Part shown: positions 1 to 10,105 of the stretch, in pieces | Numbering within the stretch: the first letter of the stretch is position 1 | Layout: the number at the start of each line of letters is the position of its first letter | Source: Streptomyces spinosisporus | Lineage (GTDB): Bacteria; Actinomycetota; Actinomycetes; Streptomycetales; Streptomycetaceae | Length of the DNA: 64,000 bases | Reading direction: 5' to 3' | NCBI RefSeq assembly: GCF_022698145.1 | Contig: NZ_JALDAX010000003.1 | Span: forward strand, 186,001-250,000 | Notes under the pieces: generated by a model | Seen by the model: only the letters and a program-made list of their open reading frames with translations | Told to the model about the DNA's origin: nothing | Databases searched by the model: none | Translations under genes and position numbers: made by a program

Positions 1-153
1 AGTGACGCCGAACGCGCCCGATTGTGACCCTCCGTGGCCTGATCGGGCCACTCCCTCTTCCCCCATCACGCTGCGTGCGGGACGCTCGCATGTGGCGGCA
101 CCCGCAGTGTTCTCTGAGGAGACACCCCTCGGACACCCCGTAGGAGGCATCAA

Positions 154-1419
154 GTGGTCGACGCGGATCAGACATTCGTCATCGTCGGAGGCGGACTCGC
201 CGGCGCCAAGGCGGCCGAGACGCTCCGAGCGGAGGGCTTCAGTGGCCGCGTGATACTGATCTGCGACGAGCGCGACCACCCCTACGAGCGCCCCCCGCTC
301 TCCAAGGGCTATCTGCTGGGCAAGGAGGAGCGCGACAGCGTCTTCGTCCACGAACCCGCCTGGTACGCGCAGAACGACATCGAGCTGCACCTCGGTGAGA
401 CCGTCGAGGCCATCGACCGCACGGCCAAGACGGTCCGCTTCGGCGAGGACGGCACCCTCGTCCGCTACGACAAGCTGCTGCTGGCCACCGGCGCCGAACC
501 GCGCCGCCTGGACATTCCGGGCACCGACCTCGCGGGCGTCCACCACCTGCGCCGTATCGCGCACGCCGAGCGGCTCAAGGGAGTGCTGAGCGCTCTGGGC
601 CGGGACAACGGCCACCTCGTGATCGCGGGCGCCGGCTGGATCGGTCTGGAGGTCGCGGCGGCGGCCCGGGAGTACGGCGCCGAGGTGACCGTCGTCGAGC
701 CCGCCCCGACCCCGCTGCACGGGGTCCTCGGCCCCGAGCTCGGCAGCCTCTTCGCGGATCTGCACCGCGAGCACGGCGTCCGCTTCCGCTTCGGGGTGAG
801 GCTTACGGAGATCGTCGGCCAGGACGGCATGGTGCTGGCCGCCCGCACGGACGACGGCGAGGAGCACCCCGCCCACGACGTCCTCGCGGCGATCGGCGCC
901 GCCCCGCGCATCGGGCTCGCCGAGGCGGCGGGCCTGGAGATCGCCGCCCGGGAACACGGCGGCGGCGTCGTGGTCGACGAGCGGCTGCGCACCTCCGACC
1001 CCGACATCCACGCGGCCGGCGACGTCGTCTCCTTCCCGCACGCCCTCTTCGGCACCCGGCTGCGCGTCGAGCACTGGGCCAACGCCCTCAACGGCGGCCC
1101 GGCCGCGGCCCGCGCGATGCTCGAGCGGGACGTCACCTACGACCGTGTGCCCTATTTCTTCTCGGACCAGTACGACCTGGGGATGGAGTACAACGGCTGG
1201 GCGCCCCCGGGCTCGTACGACGAAGTGGTGATCCGCGGGGACGCCGGAAAGCGTGAGTTCATCGCGTTCTGGGTCAAGGACGGCCGGGTGCTCGCCGGGA
1301 TGAACGTCAACGTGTGGGACGTCAAGGACCCCGTCCAGAAGCTGATCCGCGCGAAGACACAGGTGAACACGGAGGCACTGGCGGACCCGCACGTTCCGCT
1401 CGAAAGCCTCGTCCCTTAG
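154..1419 (+). CDS. NAD(P)/FAD-dependent ferredoxin reductase
   Basis: This is a 421-residue cytoplasmic flavoprotein of the rubredoxin/ferredoxin reductase type, which passes electrons from NAD(P)H through FAD to a ferredoxin, often one that serves a cytochrome P450. The sequence shows an N-terminal FAD dinucleotide fold (GGGLAG, residues 12-17), a second NAD-binding fold (GAGWIG, about residues 159-164), the late FAD motif with AAGD (D290), and a C-terminal reductase domain. The start is GTG, chosen because AGGAGG lies at 142-147. It points the same way as dnaG, 29 bases upstream of it. No partner ferredoxin or P450 is in the window, so the physiological acceptor is unknown. Confidence 0.9.
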   Translation: MVDADQTFVIVGGGLAGAKAAETLRAEGFSGRVILICDERDHPYERPPLSKGYLLGKEERDSVFVHEPAWYAQNDIELHLGETVEAIDRTAKTVRFGEDGTLVRYDKLLLATGAEPRRLDIPGTDLAGVHHLRRIAHAERLKGVLSALGRDNGHLVIAGAGWIGLEVAAAAREYGAEVTVVEPAPTPLHGVLGPELGSLFADLHREHGVRFRFGVRLTEIVGQDGMVLAARTDDGEEHPAHDVLAAIGAAPRIGLAEAAGLEIAAREHGGGVVVDERLRTSDPDIHAAGDVVSFPHALFGTRLRVEHWANALNGGPAAARAMLERDVTYDRVPYFFSDQYDLGMEYNGWAPPGSYDEVVIRGDAGKREFIAFWVKDGRVLAGMNVNVWDVKDPVQKLIRAKTQVNTEALADPHVPLESLVP

Positions 1420-1448
1420 CTGTCAGTGCACCACCGTAGAATTCACGC

Positions 1449-3353
1449 GTGGCAGGACGGATCAACGACGAGGACGTGAAGGCGGTACGGGACGCGGTCC
1501 CGATCGACGCCGTCGTCTCCGAGTACCTCCAGCTGCGCAACGCGGGCGGTGGCAACCTCAAGGGCCTGTGCCCCTTCCACGACGAGAAGTCCCCGTCCTT
1601 CCAGGTCAGCCCCAGCAAGGGACTCTTCCACTGCTTCGGCTGCCAGGAGGGCGGCGACACCATCACGTTCGTGATGAAGGTCGACCACCTCTCCTTCTCG
1701 GAGGCCGTCGAGCGCCTCGCGGGCCAGGCCGGCATCACGCTGCGTTACGAGGAGGGCGGGTACAACCCGACCCACCAGCGCGGCGAGCGCATCCGCCTGG
1801 TCGAGGCGCACAAGATCGCCGCGCAGTGGTACATGGAGCAGCTGGCCACCAGCCCCGAGGCCGACACCGGCCGCACCTTCCTCGCCGAGCGCGGCTTCGA
1901 CCAGGCCGCCGCCGAGCACTTCTCCGTCGGCTACAGCCCGCAGGGCTGGGACCACCTCACCCGCCATCTGCGCGGCAAGGGCTTCAGCGACAAGGAGCTG
2001 GTCCTGTCCGGCCTGGCCCAGGAGGGCCGCCGCGGCCCCATCGACCGCTTCCGCGGCCGGCTGATGTGGCCGATCCGCGACATCGGCGGCGACGTCGTCG
2101 GCTTCGGCGCGAGAAAGCTCTACGAGTCGGACAACGGCCCCAAATACCTCAACACCCCCGACACCGCCATCTACCGCAAGTCCCAGGTCCTCTACGGCAT
2201 CGACCTCGCCAAGAAGGACATCGCCAAGGCGTCCCGCGCGGTGGTCGTCGAGGGGTACACCGACGTCATGGCCTGCCACCTCGCGGGCGTGACGACGGCG
2301 ATCGCGACCTGCGGCACGGCCTTCGGCAGCGACCACATCAAGATCCTGCGCCGGCTGCTGATGGACAACGGCAGCGCGCGCGTGATCTTCACCTTCGACG
2401 GCGACGCGGCCGGCCAGAAGGCGGCCCTGCGCGCCTTCGAGGACGACCAGAAGTTCGCCGCCGAGACCTACATCGCGATCGCGCCGGACGGCATGGACCC
2501 CTGCGAGCTGCGCCTCGCCAAGGGCGACGACGCGGTGGCGGACCTGGTCGAACCCCGCACCCCGCTCTTCGAGTTCGCGCTGCGCCAGATCGTCGTCCGC
2601 TACGACCTGGACACCCCAGCCGGCCGCGCCGCGGCCCTGGACGAGGCGGCCCCGATCGTCGCCCGCATCAAGAACACCGGCGCGCAGCACGAGGTCGCCG
2701 TCCAGCTCGCCGGCATGCTCGGCATCCTGGACACCCAGTTCGTGGTCAAGCGGGTGGCCCAGCTGGCCCGTTGGGCCCGTGACCGCGGCGGCAGGGGCGG
2801 CCCGGCCCCCGCCGGGCGGGGCGCGCAGACGTACGAGGCGGCAGCGCCCCCCAGGGCCTCGGGCCCCGCCCTCAACCTCCGCAACCCCGTCTACGCCACC
2901 GAACGCGAACTGCTCAAACTGGCTCTCCAGCAACCGGAGTTGGTCTCCCCGGCGTTCGACGCGTACGGCATCGACGAGTTCACCGCCGCACCGTACGCCG
3001 CCGTGCGCCTCGCGATCATGGAGGCGGGCGGCGCCGAGGGCGGTGTGCAGGACGCCCAGGAGTACCTGGTCCGGGTCCGTGAGGCCGCGCCCGACGACGC
3101 CGTGCGCGCGATGGTGACCGAGCTGGCGGTGGAGCCGATCATGCGCCGCACCGTCGACGAGGTGTACGCGGGCACGGTGCTGGTCCAGGTCCGGCGCCGC
3201 GCCGTCGAGCGCCGCATCCGCGACATCCAGTCGCAGATGGCCCGGCTGTCCGCGGGCGGGGATCCGGCGCAACTTGCCGCGGTGCAGAACGAATTGTGGG
3301 TACTCCAGCAGTACGACCAGGCACTGCGGGAGCACGGAGCCGCAGCTCTCTGA
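1449..3353 (+). CDS. dnaG: DNA primase DnaG
   Basis: This 634-residue primase makes the RNA primers for chromosomal replication and docks on the DnaB helicase. The N-terminal CHC2 zinc finger is complete (C41, H44, C62, C65). The catalytic core follows, with TOPRIM glutamate E268 in VVVEGYTD and the acidic pair D317/D319 in FDGDA. The C-terminal third (from about residue 440) is the variable helicase-binding region and begins with a Gly/Pro/Arg-rich linker. The start is GTG. It lies ahead of the sigma factor gene, an arrangement reminiscent of the dnaG-rpoD part of the classical macromolecular synthesis operon, but the 264-base gap suggests the sigma gene can have its own promoter. Confidence 0.97.
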   Translation: MAGRINDEDVKAVRDAVPIDAVVSEYLQLRNAGGGNLKGLCPFHDEKSPSFQVSPSKGLFHCFGCQEGGDTITFVMKVDHLSFSEAVERLAGQAGITLRYEEGGYNPTHQRGERIRLVEAHKIAAQWYMEQLATSPEADTGRTFLAERGFDQAAAEHFSVGYSPQGWDHLTRHLRGKGFSDKELVLSGLAQEGRRGPIDRFRGRLMWPIRDIGGDVVGFGARKLYESDNGPKYLNTPDTAIYRKSQVLYGIDLAKKDIAKASRAVVVEGYTDVMACHLAGVTTAIATCGTAFGSDHIKILRRLLMDNGSARVIFTFDGDAAGQKAALRAFEDDQKFAAETYIAIAPDGMDPCELRLAKGDDAVADLVEPRTPLFEFALRQIVVRYDLDTPAGRAAALDEAAPIVARIKNTGAQHEVAVQLAGMLGILDTQFVVKRVAQLARWARDRGGRGGPAPAGRGAQTYEAAAPPRASGPALNLRNPVYATERELLKLALQQPELVSPAFDAYGIDEFTAAPYAAVRLAIMEAGGAEGGVQDAQEYLVRVREAAPDDAVRAMVTELAVEPIMRRTVDEVYAGTVLVQVRRRAVERRIRDIQSQMARLSAGGDPAQLAAVQNELWVLQQYDQALREHGAAAL

Positions 3354-3617
3354 CCAGGGCCGCAGGACACGGTAACCGCGCGGTCACGACCCGATTGCAA
3401 AAAGTCACCGCACGCCCCTCGTGGCGGCGATGTGTCGTACTCCACACTGGGTCCGGTGCCTGAGTCCTCGGAGCGCGGCCGACCCGTCCCACACGGGTCG
3501 CACACCCCCGCGGTTCCGCTCATCGCGTACGGGACGGACAGCGGCGTGGCCGCCGACTCCGCTCCCGAAGTAGCGCTGCCGCACACCTCAGCAGCGATCA
3601 TCCTGGAGGTCGCCCCC

Positions 3618-4760
3618 GTGCAGACCCAGACCCTCACACAGACCGACACCACCACGGACGGCACGGCGCCGGACGCCGAGGCCGACGTCCTCGTCGCGGT
3701 CCCGCCGCAGAGCCGTGTCGCGCACCATCCCGAGGCGGGCCCGGACGGTCCGCCCGAACCGGCCGAACCGCCCGCCGAGGCGCTGGCCGCCGAGTCCGCC
3801 GAGCCGGTGGACACCCCCATCGTGGAGCGGGTCCGCGCCGACACCGGGGGCCCCTCCTCCGATCTGTTCCGCCAGTATCTGCGCGAGATCGGCCGCATCC
3901 CGCTGCTCACCGCGGCCGAGGAGGTCGAACTCGCCCGACGGGTCGAGGCCGGCCTGTTCGCCGAGGAGAAACTGAGCAACACCCCTGATCTCGACAGCCA
4001 GTTGGCGCTCGACCTGGACCGCCTGGTCGTGCTCGGCCGGATGGCCAAGCGCCGCCTCATCGAGGCGAACCTGCGGCTCGTGGTCTCCGTGGCCAAGCGC
4101 TACGTCGGCCGCGGGCTGACCATGCTCGACCTGGTCCAGGAGGGCAACCTCGGCCTGATCAGGGCGGTCGAGAAGTTCGACTACGCCCGCGGCTACAAGT
4201 TCTCCACGTACGCGACCTGGTGGATCCGCCAGGCGATGTCGCGGGCCCTCGCCGACCAGGCCCGCACCATCCGGGTCCCGGTCCATGTCGTCGAACTGAT
4301 CAACCGCGTCGTCCGCGTCCAGCGCCGCATGCTGCAGGAGCGGGGCTACGAGCCGACCCCGGAAGAGGTCGCCGCCCATCTCGACCTGCCGCCCGAGCGG
4401 GTCAGCGAGGTGCTGCGGCTGGCCCAGGAGCCCGTCTCCCTGCACGCCCCGGTGGGCGAGGAGGACGACGTGGCCCTCGGCGATCTGATCGAGGACGGGG
4501 ACGCGACGTCACCGGTCGAGTCGGCTGCGTTCCTGCTGCTCAGGGAGCATCTGGAGGCCGTGCTGTCCACGCTCGGCGAACGCGAGCGCAAGGTCGTCCA
4601 GCTCCGCTACGGCCTCGTCGACGGCCGCCCGCGCACCCTGGAGGAGATAGGCCGCATCTTCGGCGTGACCCGGGAACGGATACGGCAGATCGAGTCGAAG
4701 ACGCTGAACAAGTTGCGGGACCACGCCTTCGCGGACCAATTGAGGGGTTACCTGGACTGA
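3618..4760 (+). CDS. hrdA: RNA polymerase sigma factor, HrdA type (sigma-70 group 1/2)
   Basis: This is a primary-type sigma-70 factor. From N to C it shows the region 1.2 segment [20 protein letters not shown], region 2 ([17 protein letters not shown], then [18 protein letters not shown] and the -10 recognition stretch ending [10 protein letters not shown]), region 3, and region 4 with the -35 helix-turn-helix [18 protein letters not shown] chose the GTG at 3618 because GGAGG sits at 3605-3609. That gives 380 residues. The frame is also open from a GTG at 3432, but that start lacks a ribosome site and the extra 62 residues look non-conserved. The hrdA assignment rests on my recollection of S. 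coelicolor gene order (hrdA in the same neighbourhood as mbl and matB). HrdC or HrdD type remains possible. Confidence 0.85.
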   Translation: MQTQTLTQTDTTTDGTAPDAEADVLVAVPPQSRVAHHPEAGPDGPPEPAEPPAEALAAESAEPVDTPIVERVRADTGGPSSDLFRQYLREIGRIPLLTAAEEVELARRVEAGLFAEEKLSNTPDLDSQLALDLDRLVVLGRMAKRRLIEANLRLVVSVAKRYVGRGLTMLDLVQEGNLGLIRAVEKFDYARGYKFSTYATWWIRQAMSRALADQARTIRVPVHVVELINRVVRVQRRMLQERGYEPTPEEVAAHLDLPPERVSEVLRLAQEPVSLHAPVGEEDDVALGDLIEDGDATSPVESAAFLLLREHLEAVLSTLGERERKVVQLRYGLVDGRPRTLEEIGRIFGVTRERIRQIESKTLNKLRDHAFADQLRGYLD

Positions 4761-4763
4761 AAA

Positions 4764-4787
4764 GGGGGCCGCCTTCCGGCGGCCCCC
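4764..4787. terminator. bidirectional hairpin terminator
   Basis: A perfect 10-bp stem, GGGGGCCGCC at 4764-4773 paired with GGCGGCCCCC at 4778-4787, carries a TTCC loop. It sits between the stops of two convergent genes (4760 and 4793), so it can serve both. There is no strong U tract, which is usual for high-GC actinobacterial terminators. Confidence 0.85.
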
Positions 4788-4792
4788 TGCCG

Positions 4793-6721
4793 CTAGTCGA
4801 CCTCGGCCACCGCCTGCGCGAACTGCGCCTTGTACAGCCGCGCATACGCCCCATCGGCCTCGAGCAGGTCGGTGTGCGCGCCCTGCTCGACGATGGCCCC
4901 GTTCTCCATGACAAGGATCGTGTCCGCGTCCCGGATCGTCGAGAGCCGGTGCGCGATCACGAACGACGTACGCCCGTGCGCGAGCTTCGCCATCGCCTTC
5001 TGGATCAGCACCTCGGTGCGGGTGTCGACGGAGCTGGTGGCCTCGTCGAGCACCAGGATCACCGGGTCGGACAGGAACGCCCGCGCGATGGTGATGAGCT
5101 GCTTCTCACCGGCGCTGACACCCGAGCCCTCGTCGTCGATCACGGTGTCGTAGCCGTCGGGCAGCGTGCGGATGAACCGGTCGGCGTGCGCGGCCCGCGC
5201 CGCCTCCTCGATCTCGCCCCGGGTGACCTCGCGCGAGGCTCCGTAGGCGATGTTCTCCGCGATCGTGCCGCCGAACAGCCAGGTGTCCTGCAGCACCATG
5301 CCGATCCCGGACCGCAGTTCGTCCCGGGTCATGGTCGCGATGTCGACGCCGTCGAGGGTGATGCGCCCGCCGGAGACGTCGTAGAACCGCATGAGCAGGT
5401 TCACCAGGGTGGTCTTGCCGGCGCCCGTCGGGCCGACGATCGCGACCGTGTGCCCCGGTTCGGCCTTCAGGGAGAGGTTCTCGATCAGCGGCTTGTCGGG
5501 GTCGTAGCTGAAGGAGATGTTCTGCAGCTCAACCCGGCCGCGCAGCTCCTCGGGCCGCTCGCCCGGCACCGGATCCGCCTCCTGCTCCTCCGCGTCCAGG
5601 AGTTCGAAGATCCGCTCGGCCGAGGCCACGCCCGACTGCACCAGGTTCGCCATCGACGCGACCTGCGTCAGCGGCATGGAGAACTGGCGCGAGTACTGGA
5701 TGAAGGCCTGCACATCGCCGATCGACAGCGCGCCCGAGGCGACCCTGAGACCGCCGACGACCGCCACCAGCACATAGTTGAGGTTCGACACGCACATCAT
5801 CAGCGGCTGCATGATCCCGCTGTTGAACTGCGCCTTGAACCCGGCCTCGTACAGCGCGTCGTTCTGCTCGGCGAACTGCTGGGCCGACTCCTCCTGCCGC
5901 CCGAACACCTTCACCAGCGTGTGGCCGGTGTACATCTCCTCGATGTGGGCGTTCAGCTTGCCGGTGGAGCGCCACTGCTGCACGAAGTGCGGCTGCGAGC
6001 GCTTGCCGACACGGGTGGCGACGAGGAACGACAGCGGCACGGTCACCAGCGCGACCAGCGCCAGCAGCCACGACACCCAGAACATCACCGCGAGCACACC
6101 GATGATGGTCAGCAGCGAGTTGATCAGCTGGCCCATCGACTGCTGCAGCGTCTGACCGATGTTGTCGATGTCGTTGGTCGCCCGGGACAGCACCTCACCG
6201 CGCTGCCGCTTGTCGAAGTACGACAGCGGAAGGCGCGACAGCTTCGCCTGCACCTGCTCGCGCAGCCGGAACATCGTGCGGTTGACCGTCCGGTTGACCA
6301 GCCGGGTCGCCACCGCCATCAGCAGACCGGCGACCGCGAACGTGCACAGCGCGAGCAGCAGTACGCGGCCCACCGCGTCGAAGTCGATGCCCTGGCCCGG
6401 CGTGAAGTCGGTGCTGCGCAGCATGTCGGCGATGCTGCCCTGGCCCCGCTCCCGCATCGAGTCGAGGACCTGCTCCTTGCTCGCCCCGGCCGGCATCTGC
6501 CGCCCGATGATCCCCGCGAAGACCAGGTCGGTGGCCCTGCCGAGGATCTTCGGCCCGATCACGCTGAGGCCGACGCTGACCACCACGCACAGCAGCAGTG
6601 CGTAGATCGTCACACGTTCCGGCCTGAACTGGGAGATCAGCCGTTTGCTCGACCCCTTGAAGTCCATCGAGCGGTTGTCGGGGCCGCCCTGGCCCATCAT
6701 CCGCGCCATCGGCCCGGCCAT
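4793..6721 (-). CDS. ABC exporter half-transporter, catalytic subunit of a heterodimer
   Basis: This is a 642-residue type IV (B-family) exporter half with an N-terminal six-helix membrane domain and a C-terminal nucleotide-binding domain. The NBD has Walker A GPTGAGKTT, an unusual signature VSAGEKQ in place of LSGGQ, Walker B VILVLDEATS with the catalytic Glu present, and the H-loop IAHRLS. The ATG at 6721 overlaps the stop of the upstream half-transporter as TGATG, so the two are translationally coupled and very probably form a heterodimer. The altered signature here complements the altered Walker B of its partner, so one ATP site would be degenerate, as in TmrAB- and LmrCD-type exporters. 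The substrate cannot be told; lipids or drugs are typical for the family. Confidence 0.92.
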   Translation of the reverse strand: MAGPMARMMGQGGPDNRSMDFKGSSKRLISQFRPERVTIYALLLCVVVSVGLSVIGPKILGRATDLVFAGIIGRQMPAGASKEQVLDSMRERGQGSIADMLRSTDFTPGQGIDFDAVGRVLLLALCTFAVAGLLMAVATRLVNRTVNRTMFRLREQVQAKLSRLPLSYFDKRQRGEVLSRATNDIDNIGQTLQQSMGQLINSLLTIIGVLAVMFWVSWLLALVALVTVPLSFLVATRVGKRSQPHFVQQWRSTGKLNAHIEEMYTGHTLVKVFGRQEESAQQFAEQNDALYEAGFKAQFNSGIMQPLMMCVSNLNYVLVAVVGGLRVASGALSIGDVQAFIQYSRQFSMPLTQVASMANLVQSGVASAERIFELLDAEEQEADPVPGERPEELRGRVELQNISFSYDPDKPLIENLSLKAEPGHTVAIVGPTGAGKTTLVNLLMRFYDVSGGRITLDGVDIATMTRDELRSGIGMVLQDTWLFGGTIAENIAYGASREVTRGEIEEAARAAHADRFIRTLPDGYDTVIDDEGSGVSAGEKQLITIARAFLSDPVILVLDEATSSVDTRTEVLIQKAMAKLAHGRTSFVIAHRLSTIRDADTILVMENGAIVEQGAHTDLLEADGAYARLYKAQFAQAVAEVD

Positions 6722-8517
6722 CAGGCAGCCTCCGCTTCCGTCAGCTGGGAGAGCACGATCTCCCGGTAGGTCTCGTTGTCGTCCATCAGCTCGTGATGGC
6801 GGCCGGTGCCGACGACCCGGCCCTCGTCGAGGACCACGATCCGGTCGGCGTCCCGGATGGTCGCCACCCGCTGGGCGACGATGACGACGGTCGCCTCCGC
6901 GGTCTCCTCGGCCAGCGCCGCGCGCAGCGCCGCGTCCGTCGCGTAGTCGAGGGCGGAGAAGGAGTCGTCGAAGAGGTAGATCTCCGGGCGCTGGACGAGC
7001 GTGCGGGCGATGGCGAGCCGCTGGCGCTGACCGCCCGAGACGTTCGAACCGCCCTGGGCGATGGGCGCGTTCAGCCCGCCCTCCAGCTTGCTGACGAAGT
7101 CCTTGGCCTGCGCGACCTCCAGCGCGTGCCACAGCTCGTCGTCGGTGGCGTCGGGATTGCCGTAGCGCAGATTGGTCGCCACCGTGCCGGCGAACAGATA
7201 CGGCTTCTGCGGTACGAGACCGACCGTCTTCGCCAGCAGCTTCGGGTCGAGGGTGGCGACGTCCGTGCCGTCGACGAGGACCTCGCCGTCGGTCGCGTCG
7301 AACAGCCGCGGGACCAGCCCGAGCAGCGTGGACTTGCCGCTGCCGGTCGAACCGATCACGGCGGTCACCTCGCCGGGCCGGGCCACCAGGTCGATCGCCC
7401 GGAGCACGGGCTCCTCGGCACCGGGGTAGCGGAACCCGGCGCCGCGGATCTCCAGATGCCCGTGCCGGCGCAGCTCGGTGACCGGCGCCACCGGCGGCAC
7501 CACGCTGGAGGAGGTCTCCAGGACCTCCTGGATCCGCTCGGCGCAGACCTCCGCGCGCGGCACCATCATGAACATGAAGGTGGCCATCATCACGGACATG
7601 ACGATCTGCATGAGATAGGCGAGGAAGGCGGTCAGATCGCCGATCTGCATCCCGCCGCTGTCGATGCGGTGCGCGCCGAACCACACCACGGCGATCGACG
7701 ACAGGTTCACCACGGTCATGACGATCGGGAACATCAGCGCGAGCATGTTGCCGGTGGCCAGCTGCATCTCGGTGAGATCGGTGTTGGCCTTCTTGAACCG
7801 GTCCTTCTCGTACTCGTCCCGGACGAACGCCCTGATCACACGGTTGCCCGTGATCTGCTCACGCAGCACCCGGTTCACCGTGTCCAGCCGGGTCTGCATG
7901 GCCCGGAACAACGGCCGCAGCCGCCGCACGATCAGCGTCACGCAGATGCCCAGCGTCGGCACCACCGCGACCAGCACCGCGGACAGCGGCACATCCAGGC
8001 CGAGGGCCAGCACGATGCCGCCGACACACATGATCGGCGCGGACACCATCAGCGTGAACGACATCAGGGCCAGCATCTGGACCTGCTGCACGTCATTGGT
8101 GGTACGGGTGATCAGCGAGGGCGCGCCGAACTGGCCGACCTCGCGCGCCGAGAAGGACTGCACCCGGTCGAAGACGGCGGCCCGCACGTCCCGGCCGAGG
8201 GCCGAGGCGGTCCGGGCGCCGTAGTACACGGCACCGATGTTGCAGACGACCTGCACCAGGGAGATGCCGATCATCAGGGCGCCGAAGGAGAGGATGTAGC
8301 CGGTGTCACCCTTCACGACACCGTTGTCGATGATGTCGGCGTTCAGTGTGGGCAGGTACAGGGTGGCGCAGGTCTGCAGGAACTGCAGCAGCACCAGCAG
8401 GGCGATGGGTTTCTTGTAGGGCCTGAGATAGGTCCGCAGAAGTCGTATGAGCACGCTACGTCTCTCGGAGTCGGCGGTGGGGCGGGCTTGATGCCCGAGG
8501 CTCCTATCGTCCGACAC
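6721..8517 (-). CDS. ABC exporter half-transporter, degenerate-site subunit
   Basis: This is a 598-residue partner to the downstream half-transporter. Six membrane helices (from about residue 35) are followed by an NBD with Walker A GSTGSGKST and a canonical signature NVSGGQRQ. The Walker B reads IYLFDDSFSALD, with Asp where the catalytic Glu belongs. With the downstream subunit this gives one consensus and one degenerate ATP site. The stop overlaps the next start (TGATG). I took the GTG at 8517; an internal GTG at about 8454, just before LIRLLRTYLRP, is a possible alternative. A sugar kinase gene ends 52 bases upstream on the same strand, but a functional link is not evident. Confidence 0.92.
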   Translation of the reverse strand: MSDDRSLGHQARPTADSERRSVLIRLLRTYLRPYKKPIALLVLLQFLQTCATLYLPTLNADIIDNGVVKGDTGYILSFGALMIGISLVQVVCNIGAVYYGARTASALGRDVRAAVFDRVQSFSAREVGQFGAPSLITRTTNDVQQVQMLALMSFTLMVSAPIMCVGGIVLALGLDVPLSAVLVAVVPTLGICVTLIVRRLRPLFRAMQTRLDTVNRVLREQITGNRVIRAFVRDEYEKDRFKKANTDLTEMQLATGNMLALMFPIVMTVVNLSSIAVVWFGAHRIDSGGMQIGDLTAFLAYLMQIVMSVMMATFMFMMVPRAEVCAERIQEVLETSSSVVPPVAPVTELRRHGHLEIRGAGFRYPGAEEPVLRAIDLVARPGEVTAVIGSTGSGKSTLLGLVPRLFDATDGEVLVDGTDVATLDPKLLAKTVGLVPQKPYLFAGTVATNLRYGNPDATDDELWHALEVAQAKDFVSKLEGGLNAPIAQGGSNVSGGQRQRLAIARTLVQRPEIYLFDDSFSALDYATDAALRAALAEETAEATVVIVAQRVATIRDADRIVVLDEGRVVGTGRHHELMDDNETYREIVLSQLTEAEAA

Positions 8518-8569
8518 TCCACCCGCGTTACCTCAACCGATTAAGCCGACAGCAGTGCCCTTTACCGCC

Positions 8570-10027
8570 TTACGAGCGGAAAGCGCCCGGGTGTGTCTGA
8601 TCCCTCACGGAAACGTACTGCTGACGTACCGCCTGTCCCACGGCCAGCTCGTCGCCGGGCGCGAGGACCTGCGCCGCCGCGGCACCCTGCCAGGCCGGCG
8701 GATTGCGCGGATCGAGGGTGCCCTGTGAGGCGCCGAGCGCCCAGGCGGCCTGCCGGGCCGCACCGATCGCCGCGTAGTCGGCGGGCTGCGGCACGACGAT
8801 CTGCGCCCCGAACAGCATGGGCGCCGCCGCCTGCACGGCGGGCAGTTCGGCGGCCGCCCCCAGCAGGAAGACCCGCCGCACCTCCACCCCCCGGCCCCGC
8901 AGCACGTCCAGTGCGTCCGCGAGCCCGCACAGCATGCCCTCGAACGCCGCCCGCGCCAGATGCTCCGCCTTCATCGACTCCCGCCGCAGTCCGGCCAGGG
9001 TCCCCGCGGTGTGCGGCAGATTCGGCGTCCGCTCACCCTCCAGATAGGGCAGCAGTACGAGACCGTGCGAGCCGGGCGTCGACTTCAGCGCCAGGTCGGA
9101 CAGGCTCTCCAGATCGGGCAGCCCGAGCAGCTCGGCGGTCCCGCGCAGGGTCCGTACGGCGTTCAACGTGGTCACGACGGGCAGATGCATACCGGTCGCG
9201 TCGGCCAGCGAGGTGATCATCCCGGAGCTGTCCACGAGCGCCTCGCGGTGGACGGCCATCACGGACCCGGAGGCGCCGAGCGAGACCACGGCGTCCCCGA
9301 GACCGATGCCGAGCCCGAAGGCGGCGGCCATGGTCTCGCCGGTCCCGGCGGAGATCAGCAGCCCCTCCGGCGTCGTACCGGCCGGGTCCGACGGGCCGAT
9401 CACCTCGGGCAGCATGGCCTGGTGACCGAGGGCCAACTCGACGAGGTCGGTGCGGTAGTTGCCGGTGGCCGCCGACCAGTAGCCGGTCCCGGAGGCGCCG
9501 CCCCGGTCGGTGGTCCGGCGCACCGGCCGCCCGAGCAGCTGCCACACCAGCCAGTCGTGGGCCTGCATCAGGATCGCGGTGCGCAGGGCGGCGTCGGGCT
9601 CGCTCTTCGCGAGCCAGCGCAGTTTGGTCACGGGCTGCGCGGCCTGTGGCACACAGCCGACCGCCTGCGCCCAGGCCTCGCGCCCGCCGAGCGCGTCGAT
9701 CAGATCGGCCGCCGCGACCTGTGCCCGCTTGTCGCCGCCGACCATCGCGGGCCGCACGGTGTTGCCCTGGGAGTCGAGCGGCACGACCGCGTTCGCCTGC
9801 GCCGACACACCGATGGCCTGCACACCTTCGAGGAGTCCGCCGCCGGCCGCCTCGCCGAGGGACAGCAGCCAGGCCTGCGGGTCGACGTCGGAGGGCCGGC
9901 CGCCGCCCTCGCCGCCCTCGACGGGATGCGCGGCGTACCCCTGCCTGAGCACGGCGCCCGAGTCCGCGTCGCAGACGACGATGCGAGTGAAATCGGGCGC
10001 ACTGTCCAACCCGGCGACTATCCCCAT
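8570..10027 (-). CDS. FGGY-family carbohydrate kinase (xylulokinase-like)
   Basis: This is a 485-residue sugar or polyol kinase with the two-lobed ASKHA fold. The N-terminal phosphate-binding strand is MGIVAGLDSAPDFTRIVV, and the C-terminal half carries the FGGY-type adenosine region (VFLLGAAAELPAVQAAAPMLFG, then AIGAARQAAWALG). It should phosphorylate a pentose or pentulose; xylulose is the nearest guess, because xylulokinases share this length and the GTGYWS segment. No transporter or isomerase for a pentose lies beside it, so the substrate is inferred from the family only. The ATG start is clear (ATG-GGG-ATA-GTC). Confidence 0.85.
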   Translation of the reverse strand: MGIVAGLDSAPDFTRIVVCDADSGAVLRQGYAAHPVEGGEGGGRPSDVDPQAWLLSLGEAAGGGLLEGVQAIGVSAQANAVVPLDSQGNTVRPAMVGGDKRAQVAAADLIDALGGREAWAQAVGCVPQAAQPVTKLRWLAKSEPDAALRTAILMQAHDWLVWQLLGRPVRRTTDRGGASGTGYWSAATGNYRTDLVELALGHQAMLPEVIGPSDPAGTTPEGLLISAGTGETMAAAFGLGIGLGDAVVSLGASGSVMAVHREALVDSSGMITSLADATGMHLPVVTTLNAVRTLRGTAELLGLPDLESLSDLALKSTPGSHGLVLLPYLEGERTPNLPHTAGTLAGLRRESMKAEHLARAAFEGMLCGLADALDVLRGRGVEVRRVFLLGAAAELPAVQAAAPMLFGAQIVVPQPADYAAIGAARQAAWALGASQGTLDPRNPPAWQGAAAAQVLAPGDELAVGQAVRQQYVSVRDQTHPGAFRS

Positions 10028-10105
10028 GACCGAAATTCTATGGGCCGTACGCCGTGCGGGCGTGTGGCATTGCGGCGCGCCCTCGGCCGGGACGATCTAC
10101 GTGCC

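Noticed and set aside
1443..3335. Long open frame on the minus strand opposite dnaG (630 codons)
   Set aside because: The plus strand encodes an unmistakable primase with intact zinc and TOPRIM motifs. The antisense frame is Gly/Ala/Val/Arg-rich with no motif, a normal by-product of high GC.
3432..3617. Longer N-terminus for the sigma factor (GTG at 3432)
   Set aside because: It has no ribosome site and gives a non-conserved Pro/Ser-rich extension, whereas the GTG at 3618 has GGAGG at good spacing. Kept as an alternative only.
4220..6769. Plus-strand open frame of 849 codons over the sigma gene end and the ABC exporter
   Set aside because: It crosses a real terminator and two well-supported genes. 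The composition is that of an antisense frame.
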